Source: Bacillota bacterium (GTDB lineage Bacteria; Bacillota; Clostridia; Lachnospirales; Lachnospiraceae). Taken from it: 64,000 nucleotides of DNA. A program made the position numbers and the translations under genes. Of this stretch, positions 33,901 through 38,294 are shown piece after piece. A model generated the notes under the pieces. It made no database searches and was not told the origin of the DNA. It saw only the letters and a program-made list of their open reading frames with translations. Each line of letters opens with the position of its first letter. Within the stretch, counting starts at the first letter, position 1. The DNA is taken from assembly GCA_023386315.1 (NCBI GenBank), contig JAEWJZ010000011.1, positions 26,692 to 90,691 on the forward strand, given 5' to 3'.

Positions 33901-34291
33901 ACATTGCCTTACCTGTTTTTCTTTGAAAAATCAAGGTTTTGCCTTCCAGTTCCTCATATAATTTTCCGATAACCAGATCTTTTTGTTCCCCTTTAAATGG
34001 GATTAAATCTTCTTTTAATTCAGGTCTTTTGTCAATATCCTTTTTAAGAACTTTTTCTATGGCAGACTGGGTAACTTTAACATCTATTACCTGTTTTGCC
34101 TGTGACGGCGTTGCTTCTGACGGAGATGCCTTGGACGCATTGGATGGAGTAGCCGTTTTCCGTTCTGTATACTCTCCCGCATAAACCGTAGTAGCGGTGA
34201 GCTGTGATACATTTCCTGAAACAATGGCTATTGTTAACAACCAGGCAATAATCCGTTTTAAGCGATGGATTTTTTTCATTACTCCCTTCAT
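18905..34291 (-). CDS. Giant LPKTG-anchored surface protein with ~26 SpaA/Cna-B-like domains
   Basis: Cell-wall adhesin or stalk of about 5,128 residues. Order by residue: signal peptide (1-40, KRIIAWLLTIAIVSGN); Ser/Pro/Thr-rich ATPSNASKASPSEATPS; a globular N-terminal domain (about 65-210); an acidic Thr/Glu/Ser linker with AAVTNAETSGET-like repeats (to ~400); a beta-rich head (400-820). Then a first array of about 16 SpaA-type domains (820-2965), DUF11-like modules (2965-3630), an SdrD-B-like segment with the Ca-type loop WIDDDNNGIQ (~3635), and a second array of 10 SpaA domains (3830-5036). The end is an Asp-rich linker, LPKTG, a membrane helix and KKKKPDK. Most domains carry Y-x-(I/L)-x-E-x-x-AP-x-GY and a terminal Asn, as expected for Lys-Asn isopeptide bonds. 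ATG 34291 follows AGGAGG by 8 nt; the GTG at 34297 overlaps the spacer. No sortase or second pilin is nearby. Confidence 0.92.
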   Translation of the reverse strand: MKGVMKKIHRLKRIIAWLLTIAIVSGNVSQLTATTVYAGEYTERKTATPSNASKASPSEATPSQAKQVIDVKVTQSAIEKVLKKDIDKRPELKEDLIPFKGEQKDLVIGKLYEELEGKTLIFQRKTGKAMYLVVVSDALDGELFPQTDESDRIKQESILQNVQIIGVNGYKDRECEFRLRVVSDNFVITQAQMDEYAVVGENAEETALQNTGNSASGGASAAETAAVTNAETSGETAAVTNAETAEETQAVETDSAVKDDNNTETTETEAVISTEKESDAAEPQASEDESSDTVSDETAIDNKDDEKPQEDSNNSVDSEAGSDISISKNETGSQTLSISRHQVPVLAEALETVATPSEAVLQTESFDSADIVSIGDGRVLSGEEKSALMGIDGEEEENSFSLISLFVQPSFSMVVPSYGITLLNMEVSDEAKLSPYDTALSYYGEDATDKKETVEINLDQSMTGEIKAGKLFTYTITYTMQAAPLYEYAAGGKLSLFDTYENAVIYFTVPAGITLEEQSGKVELYTSDSDKSVYAIQAGDENHTIRPGKSDNIIINAYIDGNGKRAVGEKFSLSDNSVAFHADVKVADKTDKENITYPGNIPTVTYARQPSQTELQLISDDEWHIKKRVYPTDQSYTIIKDDDGNPQYVDITYMIEVGMYGNLGEISRQPDGTVYQTYGRTGFKENSFRITDTLSITTPNAPAEMKPISVTAAWGDGSSIPVRQNGDGSIVIDNYKSQGQNGADHIYVSEQAPTYSSYLVTARYPFEPFILKYNDPRVNDSSVFTVLNQAHLEYIKLGTTQIMKDDSEASVAVHEVNKPAVIQLTKMLDEGIGVLKPYDLTMEKEYPGFAEFEIYSVDSTGNETPYANYTVLNPNGNALERGPIAVNPSSEAGESIPYATGSRGYIQIQADPGTYVIKEGRKPAGTEYSYAMVDSKTFRDSQEIKFTIKAGENKEVKVVNNVVGKGAIEFYKKARTWNSADTKETDLSPLSGAQFTLYEKINGTLNEVTTVQSDENGLVRFKPVTPGEYIVREKSANGYIMDTKEYPVTVKKGETSVLKDGGNYLVNTLNEAKVQVTKLLQKDSGAYEAVPQQFRWNFDNHFWFESTADGSSWSRVSVNFRDTYSLDGNSGFEAVLPVYDSSSHIIRYRVAEELPDGYSDGNPAGSGFTTEIKNGKTCLYKEFTLVPLKTTSLEIKNNRQGNLKLQKETWTFGNQWSTGWINTDNSSAGYKFKLYAADKNQNNYSEVTPGKIYVTDQSGIITAGNLDITKDYYWSEVGSADRLEAEEAGKTVDNAIINEIKTPLIGPYTVSRESDTSVKAYNIPQKVPYWLHKYDITDNSKKITATFRITRISDGAEVFKGTVSLEGTFVSLDPGTAYRVEEVQTPANYVGTEIREFTTPDGPINREQLKEWFWYPKDATTTHLKFYNKPFKSVNLKKVKYNSSGSMDSNVKITFEVYQKDGDHFTAVTLPGNKNTIVSNTDTVMAPGTYYFREILGSDIINPLFLMNNKADGQYDGYIIQNGAVYYGPAAVTAAETTADKKMNIYLNGSKSLENYQNYGKVMVTKKDALRNTSVSGAVFGIYLRSQFREDDWANSIKNPIQTKTSGTNGQAVFDSSKLRIFDDSGNRIPYVIAEISAPPGYLPSYEVLTTTLKEGKTISTVNGEPSGAPLVIKNEPKLTIRTQKYWRDGWNDQFYEVNRALGNVNLALYKVNRNQPDIADFVKVQVTNEFDGIATFNDIDRNDIYYVAEVRVPTRSESRLPFELNMGNKEPLPPDKVQPEKSLPVADLENRYNAVMFSGKDLPANADSLVRYTDPLFNYKSWVQFNIWKTCDGTTVGGETHDERHMVNGAGFTLYKMLADTKNLSSVQMKDFSDESRFEEKGKYESGTRVNPQTGERVSGQFDTAILEDGYVYWLVEDKAAPGYILEEGGKIAAVFVPNNSGYSGYDDIRHTYHSERNEKIAVITNQHSNGGTGLENYHFQVALNKWLKDESTGKEPTLLGGVKFQIWLLNPDNNEKLMPIDVVETGLESDGTYKTGYALSKTIRLDELSNKITAMGKDPKDILQYNGDGDPVKVVLGLEEIYAPSKVTMDATLHLLTVTVPINNDWIDDQYFWDSSKTDPDFRLINKVSKEYPVTLKKYGYIPDTGTFHKTDDELEGMNIQKTPLSRVAFEVWQYQWNGSGYDYKKYGTYTTDNSGKILIPGGLPSGLYRMKETLTTEQKKLYITMYTGDSGLWRYFTVASSSLTVPVYNPQKPMLEIEKTAWNGDRPEGLSGITFTLKTPSGGEVTAVTQKQGDGRYLAVLNGLESGTYTVISETLGSSAEKTASDNYFEQLSVSVGYKPVADGNKVTLVPVTDGITGQLASLTIKNPRLAQLTLHKTDGENNQSGASMKGAAFRLEYMKFRTGTDFDGGLLRNVEDPAYEKPVDGFGALNTTLEDQGDGSYVLKNCQPGWYRITEMKAPDGYTVDTAPLVVAVTGDMTGSYHNAEVTFENRMKVTLTIIKKLNFGEGFINDQDIKTKLPSQVVFDVFTYSDAEKAYKPVYDENNQPVTVTINNFEAADGYYSAEGKVLLAQNPEGGAYYVKERENPDWMLTGETGVTNGRLWSDGYIQAGTNSDFTTKTPVAIGVENQYAKARIRITKVDAADPSKKLTGAAFSLYSDQTLTSYVGDFKEIGTSGIYEFLLSTKKNSPGTYYIKETNAPFGYLTIGTAIPEQGLKAETGKTTEITVENQGGIDFQITKYSGDGKTEAAKAGITFELYKKEAGNTWNYVTEGTTDSQGKLSFRGLKQESGYSYGLYEVPVKDHGFDTFRLEAFEGESGTVLPVTADLIKNGETRPGLDLYVLSGNNTKAPGVYQFTVHNQDALPLKLFKNDSNKQDNPSGSLNAFVKVTNKETGKQTGDIVSIPYGEAGTTVMLLPGTYEIEETSITPNTDGYVINPDDSRTVYKKEVTIEKGNTPPPCEFTNVKQKTGVSLEKTTQTASLKDLWWNDGQMVTYTLTPGAVNTIPLDQYEVTDQGLTMLDSGKNVLDEKEYSDEKYTILSVKPGKAAQTNRLKEGKTGTIVADVTFYGFDGNQTGEVQSVIVSGDGEIGEIKPVGSRKVKSFKISYRDDTLKGSTKNAYTLGQDFVPGTITVSAKLNRQDATLADGSYKKDIKFIRNNASVSMKYRKWDVNGTLNPGQEASQAEALCDISVIQSQAPILSVSKNVNPVKGVQPGDTLTYTLTVTNATTSGDTGIAPVQKPVLVDLVPLGVTVSGETSGEDRLLTAVTVEKAPGSVTIDKTVRKVDPDTGRETLFIRLNGNLEKGESVTVSVKAKIAGNIINYGKNILNTLFVTSDVLQPAFSLNHTGASFMINTSSGTKWPSSDLPAGALLPDEKYRSYGYASDSAENTMSTGTGIQLYKEVKGNLDTRYVSGTTAGKVAKSAEDTELTQYDGTVLYRLMVNNASAQDYVSQLQLMDILPVKGDFSTGNFERLSDFRLKYDSIQSIAIENRKDTGSSGRKVQGFDYEISYSNKAFESKDNANAGKTAMLNDNSSGFWSGSSSDPTAIRIKITDPEFYLAPGENLVVTYKTAVPYSTAKELEEAAYGYAVNDFATAYSYKEASLESEEKKFSQVQTSNSVQVLLVPGNVKVSGRIWIDDDNNGIQNESIKNDHLLTDLFPLLQSGYFNVSLLKYSKNGDDQISMEPGTGDARFLFDNLTPAKPYGLTGSEFTESTEDEWYSGKSLRLTSLKGDDPAHYQIEVSEGTMPKGFEDLVLKLAKPDMLPDGENKKAGRSRLPKTLLEGGVNYNESRDSNFNETKNGYSSEDFFLWSTSGEYDTTKDIGFVPYRNVTVKKTNKAQNPVAGAHFTVYGPFTNQEMDSFNNTQITNPSVLKSPAAAGETVLTDGEAVWNAGELLYYMNYIIVEDSAPAGYQIANAVSGDMVSMDSYKVQGQKAWILKSKEFKTEADPIKSTVTVEDSYITGSLEFTKIDGLTREKLTGAVFQIEKQSDVVKDAWNALIASMKKDAVSIGIADVKETEQGVSFKVTDGLVNITGIPLGHYTLSELQVPDGYDISKKLGETGFEISSQGQKAELSKIEGNVIENTRTEYSLSIRKADNAGNNAVKGISFSISGPGKYESSTWNPFIKNKFKINDPDHSGYEVKQTSDEGVVTWNLPYGDYEITELPAPGYQTIEPFYVRIGQDGAVSLLNGKDRPEIILDSQQQNKINVVVTNKVLTAPITIEKMDGESKNLITGAWFELSGTSLVEGAFEEYLKHVTGLGVSSVTTRIDGGVLSINFRVDGTEDSRQGILTQIPYGTYTLKETQAPSGYLFGGSHGFTKEFKLEKPEGISLTGESAVANTPHELIIEKRDKSTNILLSNAEFVLMTLEGKYVTLDGNNSFTGLTDKKEEGSAFITSSDGTVTVKRLPAGSYILKEIKAPENYSVSADTEVSVLETGNTDRISVYDVRDRAKIRINKAASHNHEMHLSGAVFEIYSDDGLTALAGTMTTGNDGMGESQMLPLGTYYVKEKTAPAGYEAGSRVYEVTLKADSEASIVTADGSELVFNDYGTGNLTFDKVDGVTEKLLPSAEFSLTEKTTRVEGAFEDFTEKLLKMSAEELGAMGIRDVQKNENSIRFTAFNGHVDIERIPYGTYTLKEEKAPEGYLSLNGKAEFDFTLSEDQKNARLTADNQVVNDRAQFVIKIKKTDNLQRSISGISFHILGPGKYEDNGILSVFGASRFHTQQDAGSGTFVTGDDGSLSLGLKHGDYQIREDASDRYDTIEPFYIRVDEKGKVNILKDNSKAVSVDNGSEVTLTVINQISTGSLSLEKVDSEDTNKRLEGAEFTLTNLSTMVPGAWDSYRKLAASAGAAWTPENVTGNSIVFTLSGKAVITNLPYGTYRITETKAPKGYLLGTQPWSSEFTLSQSEKSELYVKPSLFEKTKGAIENQPSKVIVVKTNAVFADIKLGGAQFIMKTSGGSYVKLNNGSFEGYTANEKEASRFETDGSGQYLIKRLPADTYTIIETRAPSGYMINSSIPPLTLDGINSFTITIQDERIRGEGSDDDDGPTPRTPQSTVTIIPDPVPLANMPGESQIDMVTVDDGNVPLAKLPKTGERKSNAGKVMVALSGFMLALYAALNKKKKPDK
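19004..19018 (-). other. LPKTG sortase sorting signal of the giant adhesin
   Basis: Codons for LPKTG, followed by a short polar stretch, a hydrophobic helix (VMVALSGFMLALYAAL) and a basic tail, the canonical class A/B-like sorting signal. Confidence 0.9.
19185..20650 (-). repeat. Adhesin supra-module copy 2 (domains A3-B2-A4-C2)
   Basis: Four consecutive SpaA-like domains in the order A, B, A, C. A3 has TTRVEGAFEDFTEKLL, B2 has GISFHILGPGKYED and TIEPFYIRV, A4 has STMVPGAWDSYRKLA, and C2 has GAQFIMKTSGGSYVKLNN. Boundaries are approximate. It matches the block at 20955-22420 domain by domain and in length, at protein level. Confidence 0.8.
20650..20955 (-). repeat. Single SpaA domain (type D) between the two supra-module copies
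   Basis: One plain SpaA/Cna-B domain (SGAVFEIYSDDGLTALAG to KEKTAPAGYEAG) sits exactly between the two A-B-A-C blocks. It has no counterpart on the other side. Confidence 0.7.
20955..22420 (-). repeat. Adhesin supra-module copy 1 (domains A1-B1-A2-C1)
   Basis: A1 has SDVVKDAWNALIASMKK, B1 has GISFSISGPGKYES and TIEPFYVRI, A2 has TSLVEGAFEEYLKHV, and C1 has NAEFVLMTLEGKYVTLDG. Each resembles the same-letter domain of copy 2. Block length, about 1,465 bp, equals that of copy 2. Confidence 0.8.
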
Positions 34292-34697
34292 TTTCACACC
34301 CTCCTTTTATATTTTTTCTTTCTCATTCTGTCTTCTATATGCAAGCCATAAAATGGCAATATTTCCCTCTTGGTCAGTATACCTGAGACTGGTTACAAAC
34401 CAGTTATTTTTGTTTACTTATTGATTTTTAATCAAATATTTTTTACAATGTATTTTTCACTACTTTGTATGATTTTTTTAGTAAAATAAGTACATTTTTT
34501 GTTGTATTTTTACATAAAATTATTATTTTAATATAACTGTTAACTTCAATATTTTTATTGTTTACATCTGTGTTCTAATACATTTAAAACAATAACATGT
34601 CTGCTAATCCTGAAGCTGTCTTGACAGAACGCCTGTTTAATTCTAAAATAAGTTCATCTGTCTATTTGATAATTATGAAAAAGAAGGTCTTAAACAT
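34292..34697. other. AT-rich divergent region between the giant adhesin and nudC
   Basis: About 400 bp without a gene. It holds the adhesin ribosome site (AGGAGG), a 7-bp hairpin ACTGGTT-ACA-AACCAGT at 34388-34404, a very AT-rich core (34405-34610), and the nudC promoter. I find no recognisable riboswitch and no strong -35/-10 pair for the adhesin; TTGAAG with a distal TAATAA in the AT core is a weak candidate. Confidence 0.6.
34621..34649 (+). promoter_or_regulatory. nudC promoter
   Basis: TTGACA (34621-34626), 17-nt spacer, TAAAAT (34644-34649), 49 nt upstream of the start codon at 34698. Confidence 0.75.
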
Positions 34698-35564
34698 ATG
34701 ATTCAGGATATTTTCCCCCACGTATTCCATAACGAATTTGAAATTAAATCACCCACTGCTGACAGCTATTTTTTCTACTTTTCAGAAGGAAGTATCTGTC
34801 TGACTGAAGGTAAAACCAAAACAATCCCACGGTTTTCTGCATTAAAAGAAGAGGACCGCGGCCGCTTCATGTCCCATTGTGATTTTCTGTTCTCCATCGA
34901 TCAGATGGATTTTTTTCTGGCTGATGAAACCAGTGTAACTCTTGCAGATACTCCTGGTCTGAGCCTTTATAAAAACAGCATAATACGGGAATTAACCCCT
35001 ATGTGGGTATCTTTTTCTGCAGTATGTGCTTCCCAGCTTCACCGGTTCTACTTAACCAACCGATATTGCGGATGCTGCGGATCGGAGATGATAAAAAGTA
35101 AAAAAGAACGGTCTATGATCTGTTCATCCTGTGGTAACACCGTCTATCCAAAAATAGCACCTGCTGTTATTGTGGGGATCATTCATGATGGAAAGCTTCT
35201 GCTTACGAAATATGCAGGCAGGGAATACACCCGTTATGCACTTCTGGCCGGATACACAGAGTTTGGTGAAACTCTGGAAGATACGGTAAACCGGGAAGTC
35301 ATGGAAGAAGTAGGACTGCGTGTTAAAAATATCCGTTACTATAAAAATCAGCCCTGGGGCTTTTCTGATTCCATTTTAATGGGTTATTGGGCGGAGCTGG
35401 ATGGTTCTCCACAAGTCACGCTGGATGAAACTGAATTATCCACAGCAGTCTGGATGGCACCTGAGGATATCCCCGACGATTTCACAAATATCAGCCTGAC
35501 CCACGAGATGATTCTGTTATTTAAGAATGGGAAAATAAACGAAACACAGGAGGGAAAAGCATGA
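34698..35564 (+). CDS. nudC: NAD(H) pyrophosphatase, NudC-type Nudix hydrolase
   Basis: Cytoplasmic Nudix enzyme of 288 residues that hydrolyses NADH to NMNH and AMP and may remove NAD caps from RNA. It contains the zinc ribbon (CGCCG and CSSCG pairs), a full Nudix box (GYTEFGETLEDTVNREVMEEVGL pattern, GX5EX7REVXEEXGL) and a NudC-type motif after it, NQPWGFSDS, close to the consensus SQPWPFPxS. ATG 34698 follows AAGAAGG. Its stop codon lies inside a hairpin shared with the convergent DUF3267 gene. Confidence 0.92.
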   Translation: MIQDIFPHVFHNEFEIKSPTADSYFFYFSEGSICLTEGKTKTIPRFSALKEEDRGRFMSHCDFLFSIDQMDFFLADETSVTLADTPGLSLYKNSIIRELTPMWVSFSAVCASQLHRFYLTNRYCGCCGSEMIKSKKERSMICSSCGNTVYPKIAPAVIVGIIHDGKLLLTKYAGREYTRYALLAGYTEFGETLEDTVNREVMEEVGLRVKNIRYYKNQPWGFSDSILMGYWAELDGSPQVTLDETELSTAVWMAPEDIPDDFTNISLTHEMILLFKNGKINETQEGKA

Positions 35565-35586
35565 TCAGGCTTTCCTTCCTGTGTTT
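35542..35586. terminator. Bidirectional hairpin spanning two convergent stop codons
   Basis: AAACACAGG (35542-35550) and CCTGTGTTT (35578-35586) pair, extended inward by AGGGAAAAGC against GCTTTCCTT with small mismatches. The hairpin covers the nudC stop (35562-35564) and the DUF3267 stop (35565-35567). T runs are short, so strength is uncertain. Confidence 0.65.
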
Positions 35587-36197
35587 CTATAAAAGGTTGC
35601 ATATCCATTAGCAATAAGACTTCCCTCTTTGGGAACCTGTGAAAGTATAAGAAGCACATTCAGTACATCAACACATGCACCTCCTGCGTTTAATACACTC
35701 AGAAAAATAAGATAACCATTCAAATGACCGGTAACTGCAAAAAGAAACGGAACAGCAAACGAAAGAATAACCAGCGGCATAAGTGATATAACAACCATTC
35801 TTTTCTTTGAAAGTATCTCTTCCGTAAATACAAAACCAAACAATCCGTTAAATCCCCAGTATGTCTTATCTGATTTCCATACTTTTGGTATAAAGGCCGC
35901 ATGAATCAACTCATGAATCAAAAGGCATAAAAACATTCCCAAAAGATAATACACAATTTCTATACCTATGGAAAACTCCAGGGAAAACCCCTGCGGTCCG
36001 GAAAGCAGCTTCTTAAATGGCGGATATAAATAATAACACCATACAGCTCCGGATAACATCAGAATAACGCTGATCGGCATAGACCACAGAATTGCGGCTG
36101 AGACAGACTTTGGTTCTTTTAAACGAATCCAGCCCTGCTCCTTCAGATACATAGTTCTGTCTTCATTTTCCGGCGGTATTTTCTTAATAAACTTCAT
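35565..36197 (-). CDS. DUF3267 putative zincin membrane protein
   Basis: Membrane protein of about 210 residues with four to five hydrophobic segments. One helix carries HELIH, an HExxH zinc-peptidase motif, as in the DUF3267 family of predicted metalloproteases. Pro/Gly-rich loops and VVISLMPLVILSFAVPF follow. No second conserved metal ligand can be fixed by eye. ATG 36197 follows GAGGTGA; the frame also opens at the GTG in that site. Its target is unknown. It is convergent with nudC and divergent from the MBL gene at 36267. Confidence 0.8.
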   Translation of the reverse strand: MKFIKKIPPENEDRTMYLKEQGWIRLKEPKSVSAAILWSMPISVILMLSGAVWCYYLYPPFKKLLSGPQGFSLEFSIGIEIVYYLLGMFLCLLIHELIHAAFIPKVWKSDKTYWGFNGLFGFVFTEEILSKKRMVVISLMPLVILSFAVPFLFAVTGHLNGYLIFLSVLNAGGACVDVLNVLLILSQVPKEGSLIANGYATFYRNTGRKA

Positions 36198-36266
36198 TGT
36201 CACCTCAAATAATATATTTTAATCCTTATATATTGTATCACATAAATACGCCTTAAGGAGTACATT

Positions 36267-37076
36267 ATGAAATTAACCGTTTTAGTTGATAACAATACAT
36301 ACATTGATAAATACTTTTTAGGAGAGCCAGCTGTCAGCTATTATATCGAAGATGAAGATGAAAAAATATTGTTCGACACAGGATATTCCGATGTGATCAT
36401 AAACAATGCAGACAAGCTGCAGATTAATTTAGCTGATGTAACTAAAATCGTTTTTTCTCATGGTCATAATGATCATACCGGCGGGTTTCATTACTTAAGT
36501 GATCAATACGATTTTTCTCATGTAAAACTTTTTGCCCATCCAGATGTTTTTAAGGAAAAGAGAGATAACGGAGAATCTATTGGTTCAAATCTTACGGCAG
36601 ATTCAGCAGCTAAAACCTGTAGTTTATCTGTTACAAATCGTCCGGTTCCTATAAGCAAAAATATTGTTTTTTTAGGTGAGATTCCCCATATTCATTCTTT
36701 TGAAACAAGAAACCCGATTGGAGAGCAGAAGATTTCTCATAATCAGTACCTCGATGATTACGTCCTGGACGATTCTGCTCTTGTTTATAAATGCAGCAAA
36801 GGTCTGTTTATCATTACAGGCTGCTCACACAGCGGTATTTGCAATATTATCGAATACGCAAAAACTGTTTGTAAAAATGATACTGTTTTAGGAGTAATTG
36901 GAGGCTTCCATCTTTTTAATACAGACACAAGGCTTGAGCAGACAATTCAGTATTTCCTAGATAATGGCATTCGTGAACTATACCCATGCCACTGTGTCTC
37001 ATTTAAGGTTAAAGCTGAAATAAACAACCGCCTCCCCATACATGAAGTGGGTGTTGGTCTGACAATAACCATTTAA
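36267..37076 (+). CDS. MBL-fold metallo-hydrolase (dihydropterin synthase-like group)
   Basis: Cytoplasmic MBL protein of 269 residues. Metal motif HxHxDH appears as FSHGHNDHTGG; further ligands are in TGCSHSGICN and the final CHC region (LYPCHCVSFK). The DTGYSD opening and the GGFHLF segment fit the family annotated as 7,8-dihydropterin-6-methyl-4-(beta-D-ribofuranosyl)-aminobenzene-5'-phosphate synthase-like. The actual substrate is not known for bacterial members. ATG 36267 follows AAGGAG. Alone on its strand here. Confidence 0.85.
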   Translation: MKLTVLVDNNTYIDKYFLGEPAVSYYIEDEDEKILFDTGYSDVIINNADKLQINLADVTKIVFSHGHNDHTGGFHYLSDQYDFSHVKLFAHPDVFKEKRDNGESIGSNLTADSAAKTCSLSVTNRPVPISKNIVFLGEIPHIHSFETRNPIGEQKISHNQYLDDYVLDDSALVYKCSKGLFIITGCSHSGICNIIEYAKTVCKNDTVLGVIGGFHLFNTDTRLEQTIQYFLDNGIRELYPCHCVSFKVKAEINNRLPIHEVGVGLTITI

Positions 37077-37080
37077 TAAA

Positions 37081-37554
37081 TCATAAAAGCCCCGATGCCC
37101 ACTTCACAGCACTGTCAATGCTTTCCGGATTCTTCTTAGGATCAACATAAGCAGTTTCACCAATGAATTTATTTTCCGGCAGCGCTTCTTTCAGTTTGGC
37201 AAAGCACTTCACTGCCCCGCCTCCTCCATGGCTTGCAAAAATTGCAATCCGTTTATCCCTTATATTATAATCGTTAACAAAGCTTCTTATGGGCGGTGCA
37301 AACGATCCCGCCCAGACCGGAGTTCCGATTATAATCGTTTCATACCGGCTAAGATCAATGCTTTCGTTTGTCAACGTTGGTTTATCTCCAAAAACAACAC
37401 TTTTTCCACCCCAAAAATACTTTCCAAGCCCCTCCGTTGGATACTTCTTGCTTGTCTTCAATTCAACGACATCCGCGTTTAATGTCTCCCCTATTTTTTC
37501 GGCAATCAATTTCGTATTTCCCTCAAATGAAAAATATACAACTAAAACGCTCAT
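37081..37554 (-). CDS. Flavodoxin
   Basis: FMN-binding electron carrier or flavodoxin-like protein of 157 residues. The phosphate loop is VVYFSFEGNTKLIAEKI, with the WAGS loop in GTPVWAGSFAPP and the third FMN loop around ASHGGGGAVKC. It is translated from an ATG that overlaps the stop of padR by one base (TAATG), so it is co-expressed with its probable repressor. The role may be in oxidative or redox stress; the partner is unknown. Confidence 0.9.
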   Translation of the reverse strand: MSVLVVYFSFEGNTKLIAEKIGETLNADVVELKTSKKYPTEGLGKYFWGGKSVVFGDKPTLTNESIDLSRYETIIIGTPVWAGSFAPPIRSFVNDYNIRDKRIAIFASHGGGGAVKCFAKLKEALPENKFIGETAYVDPKKNPESIDSAVKWASGLL

Positions 37555-38114
37555 TATAATTCCCCTTTCTCAGATATAATTTTCCTGGCTTCTACCGCCC
37601 AATCCTTCATTGCAGAATAAACATGAACACCGCAAAGCGCAGTCAGGCGGCTATAAGTACAATCAATACCCTGATCCCTGAACTGGCTGATCTGCTCCAT
37701 ATATCTGTTCATGTCTTTTACCAGTTCCTCATTTCTCCTGATAAAATCATCCAGATGTCCAATCAATACTTCCGATTCGGTATTCTCCCCAAAAGAAACT
37801 TTAAGAAGTATCTCATAACGAAGCTTCTCAATCTCCGGCTTCTCACGCATCCAGTCCGAGAGCTCTTTTCTTCCTGCTTCGGTAATACTGTATACGATTT
37901 GCCCCCGTCCGTTACCATGTTCTCCATTGTCAGAGCAGACAGCTAACCCCTGTGCAACCAGCGTCTTTAACGTGGGGTATATCTGTCCATAGCTTTCCTG
38001 CCAGAAATGACTGTATTCATTTTCCAGCCATTTTTTTATTGTATAACCGGTCAGCGGCATACGGGCAAGCATTCCCAGCATTACATATTTTGATTTTCCC
38101 GTGTTTTCCTTCAT
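37554..38114 (-). CDS. PadR-family transcriptional regulator
   Basis: Regulator of about 186 residues. An N-terminal PadR winged helix (YVMLGMLARMPLTGYTIKKWL, then QIYPTLKTLVAQGL and the wing GRGQIVYSITEAGRKEL) is followed by a helical Vir-like C-terminal dimer domain. ATG 38114 follows AAAGGAGAT. It heads a two-gene operon with flavodoxin. A perfect palindrome lies between its -35 and -10 elements, consistent with autorepression relieved by a small ligand. Confidence 0.9.
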   Translation of the reverse strand: MKENTGKSKYVMLGMLARMPLTGYTIKKWLENEYSHFWQESYGQIYPTLKTLVAQGLAVCSDNGEHGNGRGQIVYSITEAGRKELSDWMREKPEIEKLRYEILLKVSFGENTESEVLIGHLDDFIRRNEELVKDMNRYMEQISQFRDQGIDCTYSRLTALCGVHVYSAMKDWAVEARKIISEKGEL

Positions 38115-38142
38115 ATGTGCATCTCCTTTATAACATAGCATT

Positions 38143-38171
38143 ATGATATATCAAATTGATATATAAATCAA
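38143..38171 (-). promoter_or_regulatory. padR promoter with 9-bp palindromic operator
   Basis: On the minus strand, TTGATT (38171-38166), 17-nt spacer, TATCAT (38148-38143). The perfect palindrome ATATATCAA-A-TTGATATAT (38146-38164) fills the spacer, an ideal place for repressor binding. Confidence 0.75.
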
Positions 38172-38294
38172 GCAAAAATTTTATAATCTTATTTCTTTTA
38201 CTGCAACAGCCTTTCCCCTATGATATAATATCTACGAAAAGATAGTAAATAAATACACATTTAACTAAAACAGAAATTTTAAGGCGGATTCAAA

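Noticed and set aside
18905..34291. Several adjacent pilin genes merged by error
   Set aside because: Only one signal peptide and one LPKTG are present and no internal ribosome site with a second signal sequence was seen.
34292..34697. Possible c-di-GMP or other riboswitch upstream of the adhesin
   Set aside because: I looked for the conserved GEMM-type core (ACGCAAAGCC-like) on both strands and did not find it; only a simple stem is present.
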